Assembly (NCBI GenBank): GCA_963783695.1
Contig: CAWAOM010000008.1
Coordinates: forward strand, 105,669 to 169,668
From: BM003 sp963783695
Lineage (GTDB): Bacteria; Pseudomonadota; Gammaproteobacteria; Steroidobacterales; BM003
DNA: 64,000 nucleotides
Reading direction: 5' to 3'
Positions within the stretch are counted from its first letter, which is position 1. Each line of letters opens with the position of its first letter. The position numbers were made by a program, and so were the translations under genes. The notes beneath the pieces are model-generated. The model saw only the letters and a program-made list of their open reading frames with translations, did not search any database and was not told the DNA's origin. This document shows positions 8,571 through 17,247 of this stretch, one piece after another.

Positions 8571-10130
8571 ATGGCACAACAAGGACGTACATTTCGTGCT
8601 GCACGGCCCGTCAGCGCGACGGCGATCGTCGAGCTCCTGCGCCGGCGTTTCCGCTTGCAGGTCGAGGCCGCACACAATCAGGACCTGACCTACTACGACA
8701 CGTTTGATGCCCGCCTGCATGTAAACCGGCTGACGCTCGCCCATAGTGCGGGCGAGCTAAGGCTGGCTTCCCTCGACGGACAGCCCCTGTACAGCGAGCG
8801 ACAAAAATCCGCGCCGTCATTTGCGCAGAGCCTTGCGGACGGTCCATTGCGCGATGCGCTCGTCGCGGCTGCCGGCATCCGCCGGCTGCTGCCGCTGGTC
8901 ACGGTGAACAGCGTCATCTATCCGCTGCGCGTGCTCGACGGTGACGACAAAACCGTCGTGCGGCTGCAACTGGAACAGGGCCACGCGCGCCTGCCACGCT
9001 CGGCGCGCGATCAGGGCACGCCGCTGCGCGCGTTGATCCACGTACTGCCGGTCAAGGGATACGAGGAGGAACTCGCCAGCGTCATTGAAGCGCTCGAACA
9101 GGCACCAGAGCTTGCCCGTGAAAGCGTCGATGCGGTCGTCGCGGCGATCGAGGCCAGCGGTGGCCGCCTGGTGGAAAATCCGTGCAAACTGAGGCCGGAG
9201 CTCGACCCTGCAACAGCCGCCGGGGAGGCGATGCGACGCATCCATCGCAAGCTTCTCGAGATCGTGCGCCTGAACGAGGACGGCGTGCGGGCGGCAACCG
9301 ACAGCGAGTTCCTGCACGACTACCGCGTAACGGTGCGACGTATTCGCTCCGCGCTGAGCCAGGTAAAAGCGGTGTTCGCGGCGGAACGCGTTGCGCACTT
9401 TGCGGCAGAATTCAAATGGCTGGCGGCCGCAACCGGGCCGGCGCGCGATGCCGACGTGTTCCTGCTGAAACTCCCTGACTATCGCGCCACCCTGCCCGAG
9501 AAGACCCGGCGCGACCTCGATCCGCTCGAGGTCTTCCTGAAAAAGCGCCAGCGCCGCGCCTACCGGAATCTGCGCAAAACCCTCGCCTCGGAGCGCTATG
9601 CGCGTCTTATGGCCGACTGGGAGACGTTTCTGAGCGAGTCCGATCAGGCACCCGGGAACGTATCAAACGCCGCGCGCCCGCTTGGCGCCGTCGCCTCCGA
9701 ACGTATAGCAAAAACCGCCCGGCGCGTTCTGAAAAACGGCAGCGCGATCGATGACGACACACCGGCGGCGGCGCTGCACGCGCTTCGTCTGCGGTGCAAA
9801 AAGCTCAGATACCTGCTCGATCTGTTCGCCGGGTTGTACGACGCGGACGCCATCGCAAAGCTGTTGCGCGATCTGAAAAAACTCCAGGACAACCTCGGCG
9901 ATTTCAACGACTGCGAGGTGCAGCAGGATACTCTGCAGTCATTCGCAACCGAGATGGCAGCGGCCGGCGAGACACCGGTCGAAACCTTTCTCGCAATGGG
10001 GCGTCTCGAGGACCGCTTGCAGATCGGACAGGAACGCGCCCGGCACAAGTTCTCGCGCCGATTCGAGCGTTTCGCCAGCTCCGCCAATCGGCGTCTCATC
10101 CGCCAGATTTTCACAAGTGGTAGCCAATGA
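8571..10130 (+). CDS. CHAD domain protein
   Basis: This is a 519-residue protein. The C-terminal part, from about residue 210, is a CHAD domain: conserved His and Arg residues on helices, starting with FLHDYRVTVRRIRSAL and repeated as ALHALRLRCKKLRYLLDLF. The N-terminal 200 residues resemble a degenerate CYTH-type triphosphate tunnel domain (YYDTFDARLHVNRLTL), as in many CYTH-CHAD fusions, but most of the acidic tunnel residues are not obvious. Family knowledge: CHAD domains bind inorganic polyphosphate and can localise to polyphosphate granules. Its stop overlaps the start of a ParA-type ATPase (ATGA), so both are made together. Confidence 0.88.
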   Translation: MAQQGRTFRAARPVSATAIVELLRRRFRLQVEAAHNQDLTYYDTFDARLHVNRLTLAHSAGELRLASLDGQPLYSERQKSAPSFAQSLADGPLRDALVAAAGIRRLLPLVTVNSVIYPLRVLDGDDKTVVRLQLEQGHARLPRSARDQGTPLRALIHVLPVKGYEEELASVIEALEQAPELARESVDAVVAAIEASGGRLVENPCKLRPELDPATAAGEAMRRIHRKLLEIVRLNEDGVRAATDSEFLHDYRVTVRRIRSALSQVKAVFAAERVAHFAAEFKWLAAATGPARDADVFLLKLPDYRATLPEKTRRDLDPLEVFLKKRQRRAYRNLRKTLASERYARLMADWETFLSESDQAPGNVSNAARPLGAVASERIAKTARRVLKNGSAIDDDTPAAALHALRLRCKKLRYLLDLFAGLYDADAIAKLLRDLKKLQDNLGDFNDCEVQQDTLQSFATEMAAAGETPVETFLAMGRLEDRLQIGQERARHKFSRRFERFASSANRRLIRQIFTSGSQ

Positions 10131-10960
10131 GATCACTCGCTGTTTACAACATCAAAGGCGGCGTCGGCAAGACTGCGACGGCGGTAAACCTGGCCTATCT
10201 CGCCGCGGCCGACGGCTTGCGCACGCTGCTGTGGGATCTCGACCCGCAGGGCGCCGCAACGTTCTATTTCCGGGTACGGGCGAAGGTCAAGGGCGGCGCT
10301 CATAGCCTGGTACATGGCAAGAGCGATCTCGACAGCAGGATTCGCGGCAGCGATTACGACAATCTCGACATCCTTCCGGCGGACTTCTCGTACCGCAACC
10401 TCGATCTCGAACTGGGTGAGGCCAAGAAGCCCACCCGGCGGCTGGCACGACTGCTGAAGCCACTGCGCAAGCAATACGATGTCCTGATTATCGATTGTGC
10501 GCCGAGTATCTCGCTGGTGTCGGAGGGTGTGTTCGAGGCGACCGACGCGTTGCTGATTCCGACCATTCCGACGCCACTGTCGCTGAACACCCTCGCCCAG
10601 CTCACCCGTCACCTGCGCCAGGCGGACAACCGGTTACGTCTGATTCCGTTTTTCTGCATGGTTGACCGGCGCAAGGCGCTGCATCGCAAGATGTGCGACG
10701 ACCCTCAAAGCGACAAGATCGGGTTCATGAAAACGGCGATCCCGTATTCTTCCGAGGTCGAACAGATGGGCATTAGCCGCGCACCGCTGGCGGCCACCGC
10801 GCCGGGCGGCCGGGTGACACGCGCCTACGGCAAGTTGTGGAAGGAGGTCCTGGCACGGCTGGATGAGCCGGTCAGTGGACGCCCGCCGGCGCCGAGAAAG
10901 ATTCGCAGGATGATGCGCGCGGGGAAAATCACGACAGCTCCCGACAGCGGTGACAAATAG
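10127..10960 (+). CDS. orphan ParA-family ATPase
   Basis: This 277-residue deviant Walker ATPase has KGGVGKT at residues 10-16, the Walker A' aspartates in LLWDLDPQG, and the Walker B stretch DVLIIDCAPSIS. No ParB homologue or obvious parS site lies nearby, so this is probably not the chromosome-partition ParA but a cargo-positioning relative (MipZ/McdA/ParC type). The 4-bp ATGA overlap with the CHAD gene suggests the cargo is what CHAD binds, for example polyphosphate granules; that is inference. The C-terminal 25 residues are basic (PRKIRRMMRAGK), compatible with non-specific DNA binding. Confidence 0.88.
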   Translation: MRSLAVYNIKGGVGKTATAVNLAYLAAADGLRTLLWDLDPQGAATFYFRVRAKVKGGAHSLVHGKSDLDSRIRGSDYDNLDILPADFSYRNLDLELGEAKKPTRRLARLLKPLRKQYDVLIIDCAPSISLVSEGVFEATDALLIPTIPTPLSLNTLAQLTRHLRQADNRLRLIPFFCMVDRRKALHRKMCDDPQSDKIGFMKTAIPYSSEVEQMGISRAPLAATAPGGRVTRAYGKLWKEVLARLDEPVSGRPPAPRKIRRMMRAGKITTAPDSGDK

Positions 10961-11260
10961 CTGGCGGCCGCCGATCTCGTCGCCAGCCCGAGCCCGCCGG
11001 CTTGCAGCCGGGCGGCAGCGGTTGCGGCATTCGACTATTTTTGTCGAACAGGGGGCGGCAGACTCGACCACCACATCCAGATGGAGTTGACCGCCGGTCC
11101 GGCTACCTCCAAAGGCCCTGCGCTACAGCGGCGAACCCGTTGATTGCGTCAGGACCAATATCGTTTTTGAGATCCGGAATTCAGGTGCGCCCGGTGTCAA
11201 ACCCGATACCGGCTCGACCCGGGACTGGTATTTGACTTGGCACAATCAGGAAGAGCCTTC

Positions 11261-12304
11261 ATGCGAAAAATCACGCTGCCCGCAGTCGCCGCGATATTTG
11301 CTATTGCCCCGGTCGTAGCCAATGCGATCGATGACCTGCCACCGTCATTCGATCAGATCATCGAACTGCTCGATCTCGATCCAGCGATCAAGGAGCGGGC
11401 GATGGCGGGCGAAATTGTCACTTACGATCGCGAGGACAGCATGGAGCGGGAACTCGCCATCGCGCTGGTTGCGGTAATCAACCGACCCTATCCCGAATTC
11501 ATCGAGGCGGTGCGCGGCGACCGCCTGCTCCAGTACAACCAGTTCATCCTCGATTTCGTCCGGATCGAGGGTCCGCCGGATGTCAGCAAGTTCGAAGGAC
11601 TGGGTTACACCGCGGACGAGATCAGCGAGGCACGCGCGCTGCTGGAGGTAAAGCCCGGCGAGAAGTTCAACCTGTCGGCCGATGAAATCGAAGCGCTCGC
11701 CGAACTGCGAAGCAAGACTAAAGGACTGGATGATGCGGCGCTGATCGAGACTGTTAATGAGGCACTGCGCGCTTTTCTCGCCGAGCGCCTGCGCGAGTAT
11801 CAGGAGGATGGGGTTGAAGGCATCGCCCCATACCAGCGCAGCCGCAATAAGGCGACTTCACCGGCCGAGGAACTCGAGGCAGCCAACCGCGCGATGGCGG
11901 ACTTGAAGCGCTCGATGCCTAACTTTCACGATGTCCTCGAAAATTTCCCTGGCGCGCGTATCCAGCAAATAGAGCATCGCTTTTATGTCTTGAAGCTGGA
12001 TATCGCGGATCGCCCCGGCTTCGTGATCTCACACCGGATCTATTTCTTTGGCAATCAATTTGCCGCACTGGCCGAGCGCCATATCTATTCGCCGCATTTC
12101 TATAATTCGCTGCAACTCGTCGCCGGCGTTATTCCGGAGCAGGACAAGTCGGTGGTGTTTTATGGCAGCCGTACCTATACCGACCAGGTGGCCGGCTTCG
12201 CCAGCGGCGTCAAACACTCGGCCGGCGGCAAGCAGCTCGCCGAGGGTATCACTGCGTTACTCGAGGATCTTCGCCGCAGCGTGGAGTCGGAACCGGCCAA
12301 CTAA
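11261..12304 (+). CDS. exported protein of unknown function
   Basis: This 347-residue protein has a clear Sec signal peptide (MRKITLPAVAAIFAIAPVVANA) with a likely cleavage after residue 22. A TTG 24 bp upstream is in frame, but AGGAAG about 7 bp before the ATG at 11261 and the signal peptide decide the start. The mature part is acidic and helical in its first half. The C-terminal half (about 220-340) is more hydrophobic with several Tyr/Phe-rich strands (RIYFFGNQF, DKSVVFYGSRTYTD). I do not recognise the family. It stands alone, with a convergent gene beyond the hairpin at 12305-12323. Confidence 0.7.
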   Translation: MRKITLPAVAAIFAIAPVVANAIDDLPPSFDQIIELLDLDPAIKERAMAGEIVTYDREDSMERELAIALVAVINRPYPEFIEAVRGDRLLQYNQFILDFVRIEGPPDVSKFEGLGYTADEISEARALLEVKPGEKFNLSADEIEALAELRSKTKGLDDAALIETVNEALRAFLAERLREYQEDGVEGIAPYQRSRNKATSPAEELEAANRAMADLKRSMPNFHDVLENFPGARIQQIEHRFYVLKLDIADRPGFVISHRIYFFGNQFAALAERHIYSPHFYNSLQLVAGVIPEQDKSVVFYGSRTYTDQVAGFASGVKHSAGGKQLAEGITALLEDLRRSVESEPAN

Positions 12305-12323
12305 AGACGCCGGCCAGGCGTCT
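12305..12323. terminator. hairpin between convergent genes
   Basis: AGACGCC (12305-12311) pairs with GGCGTCT (12317-12323) directly after the plus-strand stop. On the minus strand the stem is followed by TTTAG, a weak T-run, so it may serve mainly the minus-strand gene at 12354-12938. There is no T-run on the plus strand. Confidence 0.4.
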
Positions 12324-12353
12324 GACGGCCCGGCCAGCGCACCATAGTTCGGG

Positions 12354-12938
12354 TCAGAAATCGTTTTTGCTAGTGCTCTCAGCCTCGACCGCAACGCCGG
12401 TTGCTCTGTTATCGCTGGGTGCGGTCATGGGCTGCCGTAACTTGGGCCACGTTGTCGAAGATGCACCCGAGGCGGTCGATTGCGCTGGGGTCCTGGTCTT
12501 GGCCTGGCCTTCGATTCGCCACCCGGTGCCGTAAGGATTATTCGGGCTGTCGCTGCGATAGCGGCTGCCGGCCCCATACGGGTTATTGACGCTCTCCGAC
12601 GAGTAACGGCTGCCGTAACGGCCGTGCGGGTTGGAGGTGGACTCCGGGTCATAGCGGTTGCTGCTCAGCCTGCCGCGATAGTTGCCTTCGCTGTCGTAGA
12701 GCTTTGGCGCATTGCTAGCATACGGGCTTGCCACCGAGTTGTTGGAATACGGGCTGCCGTAAGTGCTGTACGGGTTTTTGACGCCGTCGGGCTTGTGGGG
12801 ACTGCCCGCTCCGTAAGGATTGGCAGTGGACTCGGCGCGGTACGGGTTGGCGCTCCACTGACCGAGGTCGTCCTGCGCCACCACAGCGGTCGATGAGAAC
12901 ACCCCGACAAAAAGAAGGAAATAGATACCCTTGCGCAT
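12354..12938 (-). CDS. secreted Asn-Pro-Tyr repeat protein
   Basis: This 194-residue protein has a signal peptide (MRKGIYFLLFVGVFSSTAVVA, cleavage near residue 21). Residues 28-140 consist of imperfect units of about 11-15 residues centred on Ser-x-Asn-Pro-Tyr-Gly (ANPYRAES, ANPYGAGS, KNPYSTYGS, NNPYGAGS, NNPYGTGW). A GGGGAGC ribosome-binding site precedes the ATG. The composition (Asn, Pro, Tyr, Gly, Ser) suggests an extended, extracellular or envelope-associated protein. Similar small repeat proteins exist in proteobacteria but their role is unknown to me. The C-terminal 50 residues lose the repeat and are rich in Thr, Ala and Ser. Confidence 0.72.
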   Translation of the reverse strand: MRKGIYFLLFVGVFSSTAVVAQDDLGQWSANPYRAESTANPYGAGSPHKPDGVKNPYSTYGSPYSNNSVASPYASNAPKLYDSEGNYRGRLSSNRYDPESTSNPHGRYGSRYSSESVNNPYGAGSRYRSDSPNNPYGTGWRIEGQAKTRTPAQSTASGASSTTWPKLRQPMTAPSDNRATGVAVEAESTSKNDF

Positions 12939-13187
12939 TGTTCGCTCCCCTTAAGCGGACGCGTACCTAATTGGCGCCCGGGTTGTGACATTCGGCAACC
13001 GAGCCGGATCGGCGACGGCTACCCCATGCACACAGGCTAGCGAATGCGAGGCTCAGGGGGTGAGCCAGGGCCGGCGCATGTTTAGAAAACAACCGACCGG
13101 CCGGGCGACGGCATCGCCTGTTCGTCATTTCCGGCGCGTTATTGCCGGTGCCCGAACCGGCCGTCGCTCCGTCGCGACGGGACAATA

Positions 13188-13865
13188 CTAATCCTTACCC
13201 ATCAGCTTGTAAGGCCCGCCCTTCTCCAGCGCCTGCTGGTAGGCCGGACGCGCCCGCATTCTCGTGAGGTATCCCTCGAGGTTGGGATAATCGGCGGCGA
13301 GATTGCTACGCACCTCCGCAGCCTCGACCGCAAAGCTCATGTGGATGTCGGCGGCGGTGAGGGCATCGCCGACGAACCAGTTCCGGCCCTCGAGCGATGA
13401 CTCCATGAACGCCAGGTTACGGGCCACATTGGGATCGAGATAACCGTTGCGAACCTTTGCGACGATGCCTTTCGCAATCGGCTTGACGAAGAACGGCATC
13501 GGCGCGGTTTCGATGCGGCCCATGATCAGAGAGAGGATCATCAACGGCATGAAACTGCCCTCCGCGTAGTGCAGCCAGTAAGTGTAGGCGAGGCGCTGCG
13601 GCGTACCCTCGGCCGGCAGCAGAGTGCCGTCGTCGTATTTGCCAACCAGGTATTCGACGATCGCGCCGGACTCGGCGACCGTCACGCCGTTATCGGTAAT
13701 CACCGGCGACTTACCGAGCGGATGAATCTTCGTTAGCGACGCCGGCGCCAGGCTGGTCGCGGGATCGCGCTTGTAGCGCTTGATCTCGTATTCGACGCCG
13801 AGTTCTTCAAGCAGCCACAGGATGCGCTGCGAGCGCGAGTTTTCCAGGTGGTGGATTGTCAGCAT
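13188..13865 (-). CDS. glutathione S-transferase family protein
   Basis: This 225-residue, two-domain GST has an N-terminal thioredoxin-like domain with NSRSQRILWLLEELG around the glutathione-activating position (Ser10 or Ser12), the cis-Pro in GKSPVI and the gamma-glutamyl-binding ESGAIVEYL. A helical domain follows, with the capping motif region FVGDALTAADI. This is the size of a bacterial beta/theta-like GST. It is cytoplasmic and would conjugate or reduce electrophiles with glutathione. It is a single gene; upstream on its 5' side lies repeat array 13943-14080. Confidence 0.9.
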   Translation of the reverse strand: MLTIHHLENSRSQRILWLLEELGVEYEIKRYKRDPATSLAPASLTKIHPLGKSPVITDNGVTVAESGAIVEYLVGKYDDGTLLPAEGTPQRLAYTYWLHYAEGSFMPLMILSLIMGRIETAPMPFFVKPIAKGIVAKVRNGYLDPNVARNLAFMESSLEGRNWFVGDALTAADIHMSFAVEAAEVRSNLAADYPNLEGYLTRMRARPAYQQALEKGGPYKLMGKD

Positions 13866-13942
13866 GGAGCATGCGCCTTTAATGGACAGTTAGCTCATCA
13901 TACCCGCCGCGAACCCGGCCCGGTCGATGCAACATTTACGGT

Positions 13943-14080
13943 GAGTTTAGGGACAGTGACGAGTGTAGGGAAAGTGACCCTAATTAGGGAGTTTAGGGAC
14001 AGTGACCCTAATAGGAGGGAAGTTTCGGGACAACGACTATAATTAGTTAAAGTCACTGTCCCTAAATAGCTCTAAATAGC
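13943..14080. repeat. family A repeat cluster (GGGACAGTGAC)
   Basis: Two direct half-units of GTTTAGGGACAGTGAC (13945 and 13991), a degenerate third (TAGGGAAAGTGACC), and an inverted copy GTCACTGTCCCTAAATAGC (14052-14070) followed by CTAAATAGC. The same inverted-repeat element recurs at eight further sites in the window. It lies between the GST start and the terminator of the PPC-domain gene. Confidence 0.85.
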
Positions 14081-14087
14081 TGAACAG

Positions 14088-14115
14088 AAAAAGCCCCGTC
14101 CATTGCGGACGGGGC
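14088..14115 (-). terminator. rho-independent terminator of the PPC-domain gene
   Basis: Reading the minus strand, GCCCCGTCC pairs with GGACGGGGC around a 5-nt loop and is followed by five T residues (14092-14088). It ends the 14155-15408 transcript just before the family A repeats. Confidence 0.85.
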
Positions 14116-14154
14116 CTCTGCACTTCCGCGGCACCGCAGCGGCGTCGCCGAGAA

Positions 14155-15408
14155 TTACTGACTAACCTTTCCGCGCTTCCGTCCGTGCGCTTGCAGCAAG
14201 GCCGCCGCTACTTTCGGCTCCAACGCCTGAAATGAACCGAACTGCTTGCTGACACAGAACAGTGGCATGTTGCTCAGCGTTCCCATGAAGGCCGTTTTGC
14301 GATCGGAGAACCAGGCATCGGCACAGAAGAACGCGCCTTCGGCAACGCCGGCTGGCACCCGGAAACTAAACTGCAACGTGCGGCTGTCCATCGAGGGTAT
14401 GCGAACAAACTTTTTGTTGTACGCCGCGAATACGCTGTAACCCAATGTCGATCCGGTACCCGATGCCTGAACGATGCTCCAGCCAAGACCGCGGATGTCG
14501 TCCGCCGTGTTGTTGTGCACGTCGACCGTGTAGCGGCACACACCGCCCTCAGCAGGCAGATCCACGCAAGGCAAGACATTTATCATCGAAATGGGCGGGG
14601 GTGCCAGGGCGATATCACCAACATCATAGTTCTCAGCCTCGCCGACAGCGAATGGAGCGGTTTCCGCCGGCTGATAGCCCTCGGCGCGTGCCGCGACCAG
14701 GTAACTGCCGATTTCCAGCGGAGCGCCGATGTCGTCGGTCTCGACCCTGAACATCCCGTCAGCGTCGATCGGCAAGAAAACGACGTAATTAAAGCAACCG
14801 GCATTACTACAGCGAAACAATTCCGCAAATGCATACGGCGACTCGATACCCGACAGCGGCTCACCGCTAAACGCGCTCACCACCCGGCCGCTGATCGAGC
14901 CGATCGCCGGCGGCGCTTCGAGGAGACTGAGCTCGTAACTGCCCTCCTGACCGTGCGACCCAATAAACTCGTTATCGCAGCAGCCGCTCGCGGCGAGGAC
15001 AACAACGCCGTCTGCGGGCACTTCCAGATCGATCTGCGAATCGAGACCGAGCACCGAGTCATCGTTCGCCGCAAGCAGATTGCAGTCGGAGTCGAACAAC
15101 CCAAGGTACGGATCGCCGAGCGTGCCCACGCCAATGGTCGCACCACGAAGCTCCGCGCGCATCCGCATCCCCGGGCTTGCGTCGAACTGATAGAAATCAA
15201 TATCGAAGACGGGCGGATCCGCGGTGTAATCCGTTTCGAGGCTGCCCGATACGATCACAGGCAGGCCCCCGGTCGCACCGACATTCTGTGCCGCCAGGCA
15301 AGCGTCATTCGGTTCTTGTTCCGCCACCTGCGCAAGAACCGGCGCCGGGTCCAAGACCAGCCATGCGGCCAGCACGATGCCGGCCGAAAGTATCAACGGG
15401 TGTTTCAT
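14155..15408 (-). CDS. secreted protein with PPC and carboxypeptidase-regulatory-like domains
   Basis: This 417-residue protein has a signal peptide cleaved near VLAQ (residue 26-27). Residues 30-165 look like a bacterial pre-peptidase C-terminal (PPC) domain: EQEPNDACLAAQ at its start, DIDFYQFDASPG, then DPYLGLFDSDCNLLAANDD and the closing GSYELSL strand. A carboxypeptidase-regulatory-like beta sandwich follows (GSISGRVVSAFSGEPLSGI to about 265), then a third beta domain with several cysteines (LPCVDLPAEGGVCRY, GAFFCADAWF). No catalytic domain is present, so it is a secreted binding or structural protein. It ends in a basic tail and is transcribed alone, with a strong terminator. Confidence 0.8.
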   Translation of the reverse strand: MKHPLILSAGIVLAAWLVLDPAPVLAQVAEQEPNDACLAAQNVGATGGLPVIVSGSLETDYTADPPVFDIDFYQFDASPGMRMRAELRGATIGVGTLGDPYLGLFDSDCNLLAANDDSVLGLDSQIDLEVPADGVVVLAASGCCDNEFIGSHGQEGSYELSLLEAPPAIGSISGRVVSAFSGEPLSGIESPYAFAELFRCSNAGCFNYVVFLPIDADGMFRVETDDIGAPLEIGSYLVAARAEGYQPAETAPFAVGEAENYDVGDIALAPPPISMINVLPCVDLPAEGGVCRYTVDVHNNTADDIRGLGWSIVQASGTGSTLGYSVFAAYNKKFVRIPSMDSRTLQFSFRVPAGVAEGAFFCADAWFSDRKTAFMGTLSNMPLFCVSKQFGSFQALEPKVAAALLQAHGRKRGKVSQ

Positions 15409-15584
15409 AAAATCCTCTCCTGATGCATGTCATGCATCCTCATTCCGCGCCCGGTATGGGCCCGGCCTTGCACCCGGCGCGTTCCTGACATTCAGCTAAC
15501 TCAACGCGCCGGAAAAATCCTTCGGTGTGTGACGGGCAGTCGCCACTGGCCGCGATCAGCTGCAGCGTCGTTGCGAGAGAACCG

Positions 15585-16028
15585 CTACAGGATCAGCGCC
15601 GTGACCGCAGCGGCCAGCATCAAGTCCATTAACCAGAACACCCCGAGCGTGACCGCGCCTACGCCTCCGACCACCGCGGCCATTTTCCACCCATCGACTT
15701 CGCGCACCTGGACCGTCACGATGTCATCCAACGGGATCCGTAGCGTCTCATCCGGCGAATCCCTGTCTGCCGGATCGAGCTCGAAGCCGGTGACCGCACG
15801 TCCGGTTCTCTTCCTGCGCACACCAGTGATCGCTGCATCGTCAAGAGCGGTTACCTCGCATTCGATCTGCTGCCCGGTGTGGGTCTGGATGCGTACGGTA
15901 TCGCCGACCTCAACGTTGCGCTCGGGCTCAGCCGCGTCATCTTGCACGGTCTCCATGCTGGTACAGCCGCCCCCGAGCACGAGCAGCGCGAACAACGCCA
16001 GGTGGCGTCGTGCCTTGTTCTTATTCAT
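15585..16028 (-). CDS. putative lipoprotein with C-terminal membrane segment
   Basis: This 147-residue protein has a basic N-terminus (MNKNKARRH), a hydrophobic stretch and a lipobox-like LGGGC (Cys at about residue 22), suggesting lipid anchoring although the -3 position is Gly rather than Leu. A small beta-rich region follows (VGDTVRIQTHTGQQIECEV, LDDIVTVQVREVDGWK), resembling an SH3/KOW-like barrel. The C-terminus is one long hydrophobic segment (MAAVVGGVGAVTLGVF onward). The start at 16028 lies inside the end of the upstream CFI-box gene (8-bp overlap), so the two are co-translated. Function is unknown. Confidence 0.72.
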   Translation of the reverse strand: MNKNKARRHLALFALLVLGGGCTSMETVQDDAAEPERNVEVGDTVRIQTHTGQQIECEVTALDDAAITGVRRKRTGRAVTGFELDPADRDSPDETLRIPLDDIVTVQVREVDGWKMAAVVGGVGAVTLGVFWLMDLMLAAAVTALIL

Positions 16029-17247
16029 CCAGCTTTCCCCCCACAAACCCACCGCGTGCGGCGACGGCAATTACCCGGCGCGGTCGGTAAATCAAGGCGA
16101 CTGCAGCAAGAAAAAACCCTAACAACAACGCGCCAGGAAACGGGTGGACAACCGCCATCACGACCGGCCACAAGGCGACTCGCACCATCGCGCGCAGCAG
16201 CGGACGTTCGGCGATGAAGTCCGCCGCCGGTGGTGAATAGCGGTAATAGAGATCGACCAGCGCGCGACCCGCTGCATGGTCCAACAGATAACGGTCGCGG
16301 AACCGACGCAGACTTGCGACATGCGGATGCAGCTTCGAACCGTAGGCCGCGGTCGCGATAAAGCACCCGCCACCGCCACCACCACCGCTGTCGAACACGT
16401 CTTCAAAATTGCATTCCACGAAGCGGTCCTTGGTAAAGGAAAGGCTGGCACTTTCGTCGCCGGGCCGCGCGTCCGGGTCGGTGCTCGACACGGCAACCGC
16501 AATACCGTAAGTCTCGTTCTGGCGGTTACGGATACCGTCCGCGCGCAGCGTCCGGGTTGCCGAGAAACCGCCACCAAGGTTGTCCACGATGCAGGTCGTA
16601 GTGTCACCACAGGATGCCTCGACGAAGCGCAGCCCCGGCGGCAGGTCCGGGGTGTCCTCAAGCACCAGCAAGACATCGCTGGCGGCATCGGCACCGGAGT
16701 TCGTGACCCTGACCCAGACCTCGACGGTCTCATCGTCACAAGCGAGGAAAGGCCCCCACCGCACCAACTCGACGCCGAGGTCAACACAGCGATCCGGCTC
16801 ACCGGGTCGACGCAGCGCCGCGATCGCCAGGTTATTGCGCAAGTCCGGGTCGTCGGCAGTGGAACTCGCAATGGCCCGATTGGCAATGCATAGCGGCAGC
16901 GGATCGGCAACGACCTGGGCCGGCACCGTGAGTACCGCGACAGCACTTGGGGCAAGCATGCCGACCTCCCAGCTGCCCGCAGCCGCGTCGTAGGTACCCT
17001 GGCTGGCAACGGGCACCACGCCCGCGGGAAGCACCAGTCCGTCCGGCAATTTGTCGCTGACACTCACCGCATTCGCCGCATCGGGCCCTGCATTGATCAC
17101 CGTCACCGTGAACTCGACGGCCGCGCCCGGGGCAAGTGTCGGATCACTGACGGTTTTCTTGACCGCGATGTCGGAGGAGGCAGTCGCGCCGGCCGCATAC
17201 GTCAGCAACACCAGCAACCAGCCACCCGCCGCAGAGTATCTGTTCAT
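16021..17247 (-). CDS. DUF11-repeat surface protein with CFI-box C-terminal sorting signal
   Basis: This 408-residue exported protein has a signal peptide (MNRYSAAGGWLLVLLTYAAGATAS) and a DUF11/CARDB-like beta domain (DIAVKKTVSDPTLAPG, VTVINAGPDAANAVSVSD). A second such domain follows (VWVRVTNSGADAASDVLL). A polyglycine hinge then leads into CFIATAAYGSKLHPHV at about residue 294. The motif and the following LRRFRDRYLLDHAAGRALV and YYRYSPPAADFIAE, then two hydrophobic segments, match the CFI-box C-terminal sorting region known from many gammaproteobacteria. GGAGCTGAAG precedes the ATG at 17247. The protein is presumably held at or released from the envelope by a dedicated processing enzyme not encoded here. 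The lipoprotein gene downstream overlaps it. Confidence 0.85.
   Translation of the reverse strand: MNRYSAAGGWLLVLLTYAAGATASSDIAVKKTVSDPTLAPGAAVEFTVTVINAGPDAANAVSVSDKLPDGLVLPAGVVPVASQGTYDAAAGSWEVGMLAPSAVAVLTVPAQVVADPLPLCIANRAIASSTADDPDLRNNLAIAALRRPGEPDRCVDLGVELVRWGPFLACDDETVEVWVRVTNSGADAASDVLLVLEDTPDLPPGLRFVEASCGDTTTCIVDNLGGGFSATRTLRADGIRNRQNETYGIAVAVSSTDPDARPGDESASLSFTKDRFVECNFEDVFDSGGGGGGGCFIATAAYGSKLHPHVASLRRFRDRYLLDHAAGRALVDLYYRYSPPAADFIAERPLLRAMVRVALWPVVMAVVHPFPGALLLGFFLAAVALIYRPRRVIAVAARGGFVGGKLDE

Noticed and set aside
10127..10960. Chromosome-partition parA with parS sites
   Set aside because: No ParB gene is adjacent and no 16-bp parS-like palindrome was seen; coupling to CHAD suggests another cargo.
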